Below are positions 1 through 4,949 of a stretch of DNA of 6,630 bases, piece after piece. The notes beneath the pieces are model-generated. The model saw nothing but the letters and a program-made list of their open reading frames with translations. It was not told the origin of the DNA and did not search any database. The stretch spans positions 1-6,630 of the forward strand of contig CAZRYM010000116.1 of the NCBI GenBank assembly GCA_964604305.1, given 5' to 3'. Source of the DNA: JASUTC01 sp964604305. Lineage in GTDB: Bacteria; Thermotogota; Thermotogae; MWEM01. Each line of letters opens with the position of its first letter. The first letter of the stretch is position 1. Both the position numbers and the translations under genes were made by a program.

Positions 1-1
1 T

Positions 2-91
2 ACCTTAACGCCGGATGTGTTGATTCCCTATACAGTTACTGATTTTCAAAATGGGCAAGATCCTCAACTGGAGTGGATCTATAAAAAATGA
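2..91 (+). CDS. C-terminal fragment of a probable S41-family peptidase (5' truncated)
   Basis: The frame is open from base 2 and ends at TGA (89-91), giving 29 residues. These contain PDVLIPYTVTDFQNG followed by DPQLEWIYKK. The pattern PD(V/I)-x-(I/V)-x-x-T-x-x-D-x-x-x-G-x-D-x-x-LE is the usual tail of S41 (C-terminal processing peptidase / tricorn-like) proteins, in which a terminal helix follows the peptidase domain. No catalytic residue lies in the window, so the family call rests on this tail alone. The gene is on the plus strand and converges on the leader peptide gene, and a hairpin terminator begins 47 nt after the stop. Another exported enzyme with a similar tail is possible. Confidence 0.5.
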   Translation, partial: TLTPDVLIPYTVTDFQNGQDPQLEWIYKK

Positions 92-137
92 TAAAGTGCC
101 TTACATGGACTCTTATTCTCAGACAGCACAGAAACAT

Positions 138-177
138 AAATGAGACAGGTTGGGGTACAGTTCAACCTGTCTCATTT
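138..177. terminator. Bidirectional rho-independent terminator between convergent genes
   Basis: A perfect 15-bp inverted repeat has arms at 138-152 and 163-177 and a 10-nt loop. The arms run from AAATGAGACAGG into TTG and back through CAACCTGTCTCATTT. The A/T-rich ends of the stem supply a short U tract in both directions. It lies 47 nt after the stop of the plus-strand fragment and 17 nt after the stop of the minus-strand leader peptide gene, so it can end both transcripts. Confidence 0.85.
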
Positions 178-193
178 TGATATGCTTCTTCAC

Positions 194-427
194 TCAGTTC
201 TTTGCGCCACCCGCTACTATGGATAACTCTTCTTCACTGAGCTCATCGGCTTCATCATTCAAAAGCGCCAACGCTTGTGTTGCCATTTCATCCGTTAGGC
301 TTATCTTGAGTTCAGTTGCTTTCATTTTAAGCGCTTCCGTTGTTTTTAACCCCTCAAGTTCTTTTACCCATTCGGGCCCCAGTTTTTCTTCCATTTCCTT
401 GATCTTTCCGAGTAATTCTTTTGTCAT
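194..427 (-). CDS. Nif11-like double-glycine leader peptide, almost without a core
   Basis: The product is 77 residues from the chosen start. It is acidic and largely helical, and ends in LSEEELSIVAGG plus only AKN. The segment from about residue 26 (TTEALKMKATELK, then ISLTDEMATQALALLN) followed by LSEEEL and VAGG matches the Nif11-type leader layout of RiPP precursors. In those, a C39-domain exporter cuts after Gly-Gly. Normally a core peptide follows; here only three residues do. There are two adjacent ATGs (430 and 427). GGAGG at 435-439 stands 4 nt from the first and 7 nt from the second, so 427 is preferred. Terminators on both sides (138-177 and 491-548) make it a stand-alone transcript. 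No modifying enzyme or exporter is in the window. It could be a decayed precursor, a leader acting in trans, or a small protein that kept only this fold. Confidence 0.75.
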   Translation of the reverse strand: MTKELLGKIKEMEEKLGPEWVKELEGLKTTEALKMKATELKISLTDEMATQALALLNDEADELSEEELSIVAGGAKN

Positions 428-434
428 CATTTTT

Positions 435-439
435 CCTCC
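435..439 (-). promoter_or_regulatory. Ribosome binding site that decides the leader peptide start
   Basis: On the minus strand GGAGG is followed by AAAA and then ATGATG. Spacing is 4 nt to the ATG at 430 and 7 nt to the ATG at 427. The second spacing is closer to the usual optimum, so the protein probably begins MTKELL rather than MMTKELL. Confidence 0.6.
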
Positions 440-490
440 ACTTTTAATTGCAAGTTATTTTAAGCATAGTATTTTGTATAGGATTTTTTT

Positions 491-548
491 AAAAAAAAGG
501 CCTCCCTGTAAAAGAAGCTGTTACAAAAAATTACAGGGAGGTTTTTTT
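491..548. terminator. Bidirectional terminator after the peptidase operon
   Basis: A perfect 11-bp inverted repeat has left arm CCTCCCTGTAA (501-511) and right arm TTACAGGGAGG (531-541), with a 19-nt loop. On the plus strand it is followed by T7 (542-548). On the minus strand it is followed by CC and T8 (491-498). The minus direction ends the lipoprotein-peptidase operon, whose last stop is at 598. It therefore also insulates the downstream leader peptide gene from read-through. Confidence 0.88.
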
Positions 549-597
549 AATGCATGAAAATTATACCACAAGCCAGGTCAAATGACTGAGTAAACAT

Positions 598-2034
598 TTA
601 CTGATCGTTTAAAAATTTCAGAAAGCTGGTTAAATCCTCAATATCTATCTTCCCATCCATGGGTCTTGAGCAATCGTAGGAAGCGTCATATTCAACAGGC
701 ATTTCATCCGTTCCAATATGCTGAACTAGCAGATGATAATCAGCTGAATTAACTGTATGATCGTTGTTAAAGTCAAAGTGTTGCACCGTTCGGTGATCAA
801 GCTCAAAGTAGGAGATCGTCATCAAATCACTTTCAATCATCCAGTTTTGGATTTCCCAACCGTTATAAGCCTGTTCGCTGGCGATAGGTTGAAGATAATA
901 CCCATTCCATCCCCAGCCATAGTGCCAGCTGTTTTTAATGACCCAGAATTCAATAGCTTCCCATGATTCGTAACCGTTTGGATCATCGATAAGTACACTT
1001 TCTTGCTCTTCAGGCAGCCATCCTAAAGTTTTCAGTGCTTCCATATCCAGCCAACCGACCAGTGTTACACAATGACCGCCCGTATAACCAGATTGCGTGG
1101 GCACATAAACTCCGGAATGATACGAATATAAATCCTGCGGGACTTTTAAACTGACGGCTAAAGCACCAAATTTAATCAAGATTTCCTTAATCGAATTCAC
1201 ATAATGATCTCTTGAGGCGTAATAATACTGATAATCAAAATCGACAGGGATTGTCAGTGTCTTAATGCTTCTCTCCAAATGGTCTTCCCATTGACCGTTC
1301 GTTGGGTTCCAACGGATATATTCACTATAATCAAATTTTCTGTAAGGGAAATCTTGTTCCAGGGGAATACCGTAACGGATGAGGTTATAAGTAGCAAAAA
1401 CCTTGTTACCACCACTATCTTCAGCAGAATCTTGAATGATGGGATCGGATTCGGACAACTGAGTATCGGAATGATAAAACCAGTTTTGATAAACATCCCA
1501 GTCAATATTATGATAGGAGGCAAACTGTTCTGAGAAGTCATAATAGTCGTCTTGGAAATCCACAGGATCAATGGAATCAGCTTGAATGATTCGACCTTCC
1601 TGAACTAGTTTGGCACTTTCAAAGGAAGCGACAGAACCAAAAGCCCAACAACTTTCATGGATCGCCTGATCTTTCACTGAAGAATGGGTGGTGATAAAGC
1701 TTGACGGTAAAACGATATCACCGATGGCCTTATAAACACATTGAGAAGAGTTAAAAAAAGACTCCTGTGCCGTTGCCCGTTGATTAAAATCTTCTTTTTC
1801 TAATAATTCCAATTCTCCCGCCCACTTTTCATAAACAAAATCCAGGTTTTCAACACCATATGTTTCATATAAATTGAGAACCTGTGGGACTTTTGCCGTC
1901 CAAGGGGCGTTTTGTTCTTCAATTTGTCTTTGAACACGTTCACATTCTTGTTGTGCTTGTATGAGTAATCCGGAAGAAAAAGCCGTAAAAGATGCACTTA
2001 GGAAAATTATGAGGCAAATGATTATTTTTCTCAT
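598..2034 (-). CDS. Secreted C1-family (papain-like) cysteine peptidase with C-terminal dockerin-like module
   Basis: The product is 478 residues from the chosen start. Residues 1-21 form a signal peptide (MRKIIICLIIFLSASFTAFS). About 25-105 looks like a propeptide or linker. The papain-like domain spans about 106-405 and all four catalytic positions are visible: Gln123 (KDQ), Cys129 (ESCWAFG), His321 (GGHCVTLVGW) and Asn368 (WVIKNSW). An FSEQ at 167-170 corresponds to the family's LSEQ. The usual DQGxCGSCW is DQAIHESCW here, so a conserved Gly and the disulphide Cys are absent. Residues 420-478 resemble a dockerin: loop 1 has Asp421, Asn423, Asp425 and Asp432; loop 2 (DGKIDIEDL, Asp460 to Asp467) has lost its first ligands. 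The start at 2034 has AGGAGG with a 6-nt spacer directly before the signal peptide. An in-frame start at 2151 would add 39 residues encoded largely by a repeat. It is second in an operon with the lipoprotein gene. Likely role: extracellular protein degradation, possibly tethered through the dockerin. Confidence 0.88.
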   Translation of the reverse strand: MRKIIICLIIFLSASFTAFSSGLLIQAQQECERVQRQIEEQNAPWTAKVPQVLNLYETYGVENLDFVYEKWAGELELLEKEDFNQRATAQESFFNSSQCVYKAIGDIVLPSSFITTHSSVKDQAIHESCWAFGSVASFESAKLVQEGRIIQADSIDPVDFQDDYYDFSEQFASYHNIDWDVYQNWFYHSDTQLSESDPIIQDSAEDSGGNKVFATYNLIRYGIPLEQDFPYRKFDYSEYIRWNPTNGQWEDHLERSIKTLTIPVDFDYQYYYASRDHYVNSIKEILIKFGALAVSLKVPQDLYSYHSGVYVPTQSGYTGGHCVTLVGWLDMEALKTLGWLPEEQESVLIDDPNGYESWEAIEFWVIKNSWHYGWGWNGYYLQPIASEQAYNGWEIQNWMIESDLMTISYFELDHRTVQHFDFNNDHTVNSADYHLLVQHIGTDEMPVEYDASYDCSRPMDGKIDIEDLTSFLKFLNDQ

Positions 2035-2040
2035 TTTCAG

Positions 2041-2046
2041 CCTCCT
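2041..2046 (-). promoter_or_regulatory. Ribosome binding site for the peptidase start at 2034
   Basis: A perfect AGGAGG lies 6 nt before the ATG at 2034, and that ATG begins a typical signal peptide. This favours 2034 over the longer in-frame starts at 2151 and 2211. Confidence 0.75.
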
Positions 2047-2064
2047 GTTTGAATTTAACTTCCG

Positions 2065-2106
2065 GGGGACAGGCCCAGCGATACATAAATCGCAGCTCCT
2101 GTCCCC
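2065..2106. repeat. REP-like palindromic element between operon genes
   Basis: The outer arms GGGGACAGG (2065-2073) and CCTGTCCCC (2098-2106) are perfectly complementary. After a 4-nt by 4-nt internal loop, the inner arms GCGAT (2078-2082) and ATCGC (2089-2093) close a 6-nt loop. The GGGACAGG/CCTGTCCC arm sequence resembles REP-type repeats mobilised in trans by IS200-like (RAYT) transposases; that family link is from general knowledge. The element is richer in G+C than its surroundings. It lies between the lipoprotein and peptidase genes, where REPs typically reside and can alter mRNA stability or relative expression. It happens to keep the upstream in-frame start open. Confidence 0.6.
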
Positions 2107-2148
2107 ACTCATACAAATAGCCAACATGAGGCATATGTTAGTTTTCCC

Positions 2149-2163
2149 CATCTTCAACCTCCT
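2149..2163 (-). other. Alternative start (RBS plus ATG) overlapping the lipoprotein stop
   Basis: AGGAGG (2158-2163) overlaps the TAG stop of the lipoprotein gene (2162-2164) and stands 6 nt before an ATG at 2149-2151. This ATG opens a reading frame MGKTNICLMLAICMS that runs through the REP-like element, in frame, into the peptidase. It resembles the true peptidase start (RBS, spacing, MRKIIICLII) at 20 of the first 27 coding bases. It is either a coupled start giving a 39-residue extension, or the remnant of a duplicated or lost gene start. The extension has no continuous hydrophobic stretch and contains repeat-derived sequence, so it is less likely to be the main start. Confidence 0.5.
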
Positions 2164-3421
2164 AATTTGTTGAAATTCGAATGATCGCGTGATCCACCTG
2201 AACCCCGTCAATCGTTCGATTGTCCTGATCCCGTAAAAATAAATCGTTGTAAGGGATCACAAGGGCTATTCCATAATCAAGTGAGGACTCATCCAAGGCA
2301 AACTCCATAGTGACAAGAACATCGGTTCCCTCAGTTGTATTTCGATCATTTTCTACAAATGCTCTGGAAAAAGTAAGCCCCCAGTAAGTTTCTTTATAAA
2401 ATGACAGGTCATCATATCCTTGTTTGAAATGCGGAAAGTGCACAGAAGTTACCGAAGCGCCATCAAAGAGTAAATCTATCCCAAATTGCAAATACATCAA
2501 TTCACTGTTTCGGGTGGTATCATTCTGAAAATAATCTTGAACCGGCTGTGAGCAATATGATTTTAGATTATTTCCTGTGAAATTGATTGCAATGCTCCCG
2601 GAGGCATTTTCTGTGGGGAGGATTAAATCCGTGACATGCATTTCAATCACCGGTGACTCATCGCTGTTGTAACGTTCATCTAGTCTAAAATTGATATTGC
2701 CTACATTTCCCCAGGTTCCCAAATCACTTTGCCCCTGTACATAAATGTTATAGGCTTTACCGATTTCAAAGAGATCGTAAAAGACTTCGTTGATGACCAC
2801 TTGCCTGTCTGATACATAAAACGAACTTTTAGATTCCGGAAGTGTAATCCAAGCTTTTTCGAAAGCTTCAGGATCCCAATAAGGTGAAACCTTCGTAAAA
2901 CCGCCTTCACCGTCAAGAACTAATAATTTTCCCCAACCATCGTCGTATTCAAGTATGGCAAATCGTTGTGTTTGAAGATCATACGTGTCATAAATCCAAT
3001 AAACCAATGCATTTCGTCCCATTGGTGCAGCGCTGCCATCTATCGCATATTCTCGATCAGCTGTGTGGACCTCTACAGTTGGGCCATCAAGATTGACCGA
3101 GAAAAATAGTGTTTTCGATGCGGAGGGTGTATCCAATGGGAAAAGGCTCAAATGATGCTCACCTGATTCCATATCTTCAAAAGTAATAGTAGGCAGTGTG
3201 GTTGTTCCCGTTGCAGTATCATCCAGCAAGTATTCAAAGGCATGAAGGTCATCATCACTGACTTCAAAAGTGATGGTCACCGTACTGGTTGCAAATACGG
3301 TTCCATTTTCTGTAAGAAAATCAAATAGAAACATTTTTTGGGATTTGGTACATGAAGTAAAAGTGAAAAAAAAGAAGAATAACGAACATAAGGTTATTAA
3401 CGACGTTAAAAGCTTTTTCAT
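2162..3421 (-). CDS. Surface lipoprotein with Ig-like N-terminal and possible cohesin-like C-terminal domain
   Basis: The product is 419 residues. Residues 1-24 are a lipoprotein signal: MKK, a Phe-rich core, then FTSC with Cys24 as the lipidation site (Phe at -3 is relaxed). Residues about 40-112 resemble an Ig/FN3-like sandwich, with FEYLLDD followed by TFEDMESGEHHLSLFPLD, the 'tension then laxity' pattern of Y_Y_Y and related Ig-like domains. Residues about 113-250 are a second beta-rich segment. Residues about 255-419 are also beta-rich, ending in VLVTMEFALD and GVQVDHAIIRIS; strand order is reminiscent of cohesins, but this is inference without a search. The start at 3421 is chosen because AGAGGTG lies 5 nt upstream and the lysine-led signal begins there; the ATG at 3445 lacks a convincing RBS and lies inside the 5'UTR stem. 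Its stop overlaps an RBS, and the downstream gene is a dockerin-bearing peptidase, suggesting joint function at the cell surface. No enzymatic motif was recognised. Confidence 0.75.
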   Translation of the reverse strand: MKKLLTSLITLCSLFFFFFTFTSCTKSQKMFLFDFLTENGTVFATSTVTITFEVSDDDLHAFEYLLDDTATGTTTLPTITFEDMESGEHHLSLFPLDTPSASKTLFFSVNLDGPTVEVHTADREYAIDGSAAPMGRNALVYWIYDTYDLQTQRFAILEYDDGWGKLLVLDGEGGFTKVSPYWDPEAFEKAWITLPESKSSFYVSDRQVVINEVFYDLFEIGKAYNIYVQGQSDLGTWGNVGNINFRLDERYNSDESPVIEMHVTDLILPTENASGSIAINFTGNNLKSYCSQPVQDYFQNDTTRNSELMYLQFGIDLLFDGASVTSVHFPHFKQGYDDLSFYKETYWGLTFSRAFVENDRNTTEGTDVLVTMEFALDESSLDYGIALVIPYNDLFLRDQDNRTIDGVQVDHAIIRISTN

Positions 3422-3436
3422 CTGAACACCTCTTTC

Positions 3437-3481
3437 AAATTGCAATGGAAACAGTGGTCTTCATTTTTCCCAATGCAATTT
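3437..3481 (-). promoter_or_regulatory. 5'UTR stem-loop next to the lipoprotein RBS
   Basis: On the minus-strand transcript, AAATTGCA (3481-3474) pairs perfectly with TGCAATTT (3444-3437). After one mismatch, six more pairs follow, including one G-U wobble, closing a loop of about 14 nt. The stem ends 3 nt before the ribosome binding site (3427-3433) and begins near the predicted transcript 5' end. This position suits control of translation initiation or 5'-end stabilisation. No known riboswitch family was recognised. Confidence 0.5.
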
Positions 3482-3493
3482 TCTTTTTTTTAG

Positions 3494-3520
3494 ATTATCG
3501 AAAAATCAACTGGCATTCAA
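3494..3520 (-). promoter_or_regulatory. Possible sigma-A-type promoter for the lipoprotein-peptidase operon
   Basis: On the minus strand, TTGAAT (3520-3515) is a -35 candidate and GATAAT (3499-3494) a -10 candidate. The boxes are good matches, but the 15-nt spacer is shorter than the usual 17. The predicted start near 3487 would place the 5'UTR stem-loop at the very beginning of the transcript. Confidence 0.4.
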
Positions 3521-3656
3521 TATTGTCCATGATAGAGAATATATGAGCCACAAAAAGTGCTTTTATTTTTAATTCTCTTATTTATCAATTGATGATTCTC
3601 CTGCAAAAAGCTGTTTTTAAGATTCATTTCCACGATGATCGTTCCCCTAATTTTAT

Positions 3657-3788
3657 CCGGGAGGACACACCTGCTCAAAGAAATCATTGAGATTGGAGTT
3701 TCCTAAAGGAAACATCCACGATCCTCACCTACATCAATTTTAAAGAGTTTCAAATCACTTGTAGGGGAGCACCTGTGTGTGCTCCCGC
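3657..3788. repeat. MITE-like element with degenerate inverted ends
   Basis: The right end contains a perfect 8-bp hairpin, GGGAGCAC (3765-3772) with GTGCTCCC (3779-3786) and loop CTGTGT, preceded by GTAGG. The left end (3657-3677, beginning CCGGGAGGACACAC) reads in reverse complement as GAGCAGGTGTGTCCTCCCGG. That aligns with GAGCACCTGTGTGTGCTCCCGC at the right end with a small gap and a few mismatches. The whole resembles short GTAGGGG-type repeats common in many bacterial genomes. No transposase is present, so any movement would be in trans. Confidence 0.4.
3695..3717. repeat. Hairpin inside the MITE-like element
   Basis: GTTTCCT (3698-3704) and AGGAAAC (3707-3713) are perfectly complementary across 2 nt. 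GGA (3695-3697) and TCC (3715-3717) extend the stem past a one-base bulge. No T run follows, so it is not an intrinsic terminator. It may be internal structure of the repeat. Confidence 0.45.
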
Positions 3789-4022
3789 AATTGTAATGTC
3801 TTATGATATCTCAAGATATATAACGCGAAATGAACTTTTGGCAGTTTAACTAATTTATTATACATGATTGAATCAAGGATTTTTGTTTATTTGTGTTATT
3901 ATTGTTCAATCAATTCTATAAGTATATTCGAAAAACGAAATCAGAGTTTTATTTGTGAAGCAATTTAATAAAAACCAGATACTTTTGGATAAATTCTTAA
4001 ACTTTAAAAAAGGAGTGGTTTG

Positions 4023-4196
4023 ATGGCTAGAAGAATTCAAAAAAGAATTATACCCATCGCTTTGGGTATAGGAGTTGCATTAGGTGCAGGAACAGGTGTT
4101 GCTTTTAAATCAGTAGTCATTGGTGTGATTATAGGATTAGGCGTAGGACTTGCTTTCTTGTTTGGAAACATGATGAGAAATAAAGAAGAATCTTAA
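4023..4196 (+). CDS. Small glycine-zipper membrane peptide (57 residues)
   Basis: Start ATG 4023 has AGGAG (4011-4015) 7 nt upstream; the stop is TAA at 4194-4196. The product opens with a basic segment (MARRIQKR). Two glycine-rich hydrophobic stretches follow, at about residues 9-27 (IIPIALGIGVALGAGTGVA) and 31-48 (VVIGVIIGLGVGLAFLFG). It ends polar (MRNKEES). The regular small-residue spacing (GxGxxxGxG) is that of glycine-zipper helical hairpins that pack tightly in membranes. Such small proteins are widespread and of unknown role. It lies 99 nt before another membrane protein gene on the same strand, so co-transcription is plausible. A toxin-like peptide is a possible alternative, but nothing specific supports that. 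Confidence 0.75.
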   Translation: MARRIQKRIIPIALGIGVALGAGTGVAFKSVVIGVIIGLGVGLAFLFGNMMRNKEES

Positions 4197-4221
4197 AGTT
4201 TTGTACTGAAAATTTAGACGA

Positions 4222-4240
4222 GATTATCTATATGATAATC
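4222..4240. repeat. Short palindrome between two membrane-protein genes
   Basis: GATTATC (4222-4228) and GATAATC (4234-4240) are complementary around TATAT. There is no T run after it, so it is a weak terminator candidate at best. It could be an operator or simply an AT-rich coincidence. Confidence 0.3.
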
Positions 4241-4295
4241 AGTCATATTGTAGTAATTTAAATCAGAAAAAAAGAAAGAGCATTGAGGACATTAT

Positions 4296-4868
4296 ATGAA
4301 CATTAGTATGATCAGTAAAAAAGAAAGAATAACCTATTTTATTTGGTACATGAGTACAGTACTTGTTTTAACGGCTTTTTTTACCTTATTTTTTTGTTTG
4401 GATAAAGGTTATATCGGTCGTGATTTATTCTGGCTGGTTATCATACTCGGAGTATTTGGGTTTGCTGGCTTAATCATGTCGTATTTATGGGGAAGAAATA
4501 TTTATATGCTGCAAAGAGCTTCTAGATACAGTGATTATCTTGCCCTTTGGGGTTTTTCTTCCAAAGATTGGGAAAAGCACACGGGAGAAATTATTCCTGA
4601 AGATGAAGAAAGATATGTAATGATTCTTAACAAGGGAATAACAATGGGACCAAAACTTTATACATGGAACTCATTTAAAAGAAAACTCAAAAGTGTAAAG
4701 GCTTTTGAAAAAAATGGGAGATTATCATTAAAATTGGTTTATACATCAAAGTTTAGAAGCTCCCAAGGAAACAAAAAGGAAGAAGAACATGTCATATGGG
4801 TGCCTGTCCCTGAAAAAGAGGTTATTGATCATGTCATCTCGAAACTAAAGAAAGCCAATCGACTGTGA
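4296..4868 (+). CDS. Two-TM membrane protein with probable PH-like (YcxB-like) C-terminal domain
   Basis: The product is 190 residues. Two transmembrane segments lie at about 13-34 and 44-66 with a short loop (LDKGYIGRD). A cytoplasmic tail of about 120 residues follows. Within it, YVMILNKGITMG, LYTWNSFKRKLKSV, LSLKLVYTS and HVIWVPVP, then a terminal helix (KEVIDHVISKLKK), match the shape of bacterial PH-like/YcxB-type domains, which often follow a TM pair. The start ATG at 4296 has GAGG 7 nt upstream; ATG 4308 is an alternative. It ends in TGA, followed by a strong terminator. The substrate or partner cannot be inferred. It may be co-transcribed with the 57-residue peptide gene. The family call comes from the layout and the W-x-P-V-P motif, not a search. 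Confidence 0.7.
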   Translation: MNISMISKKERITYFIWYMSTVLVLTAFFTLFFCLDKGYIGRDLFWLVIILGVFGFAGLIMSYLWGRNIYMLQRASRYSDYLALWGFSSKDWEKHTGEIIPEDEERYVMILNKGITMGPKLYTWNSFKRKLKSVKAFEKNGRLSLKLVYTSKFRSSQGNKKEEEHVIWVPVPEKEVIDHVISKLKKANRL

Positions 4869-4895
4869 TAAAAAAAGAAAAAAACCAAAAAAGTG

Positions 4896-4944
4896 ACTTG
4901 TGCAGTCTAATTCTTGTACGAAAGAGAACTACACAAGTATTTTT
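4896..4944. terminator. Bidirectional terminator between convergent membrane-protein and asparaginase genes
   Basis: ACTTGTG (4896-4902) pairs with CACAAGT (4932-4938), and after a mismatch AGT pairs with ACT. An inner TCTT/AAGA (4912-4915/4922-4925) can close the loop. ATTTTT follows on the plus strand. On the minus strand the stem is followed by CAC and T6. It serves genes ending at 4868 (+) and 4950 (-). Confidence 0.7.
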
Positions 4945-4949
4945 CGAAT

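Larger units (their letters stand above)
3422..4022. other. Non-coding divergent intergenic region of about 600 bp
   Basis: No convincing gene was found on either strand. The left end holds the lipoprotein RBS, stem-loop and promoter. The middle (3657-3788) holds a MITE-like repeat and an internal hairpin. The right part (about 3830-4010) is very A/T-rich and should contain the promoter of the plus-strand 57-residue peptide gene. The best boxes there, TTGTTC (3902-3907) and TATATT (3923-3928), are only 15 nt apart and weak. Confidence 0.6.

Noticed and set aside
150..557. 135-codon plus-strand open frame rich in Ser and Phe
   Set aside because: It is the antisense shadow of the leader peptide gene, runs across both terminators and has no RBS at its start.
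1254..1571. Overlapping open frames of 84-105 codons on both strands inside the peptidase gene
   Set aside because: They are shadows of the peptidase frame; their products show no domain pattern and they lack ribosome sites.
2035..2211. Peptidase start at 2211 (longest open frame)
   Set aside because: It begins within the lipoprotein gene, has no RBS, and would bury the signal peptide about 60 residues inside the protein.
2701..2916. 71-codon minus-strand frame within the lipoprotein gene
   Set aside because: It lies wholly inside a well-supported gene in another frame and has no RBS or recognisable product.
3657..3788. Small non-coding RNA gene or riboswitch as an explanation for the hairpins
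   Set aside because: There is no promoter-terminator pairing around them, no known riboswitch core, and the inverted ends fit a mobile repeat better.
4799..4810. GGTGCCTGTCCC, a motif typical of REP-type repeats, in the plus-strand membrane protein gene
   Set aside because: It lies inside the coding sequence, encodes the family-like WVPVP segment, and has no complementary arm nearby, so it is a coincidence.
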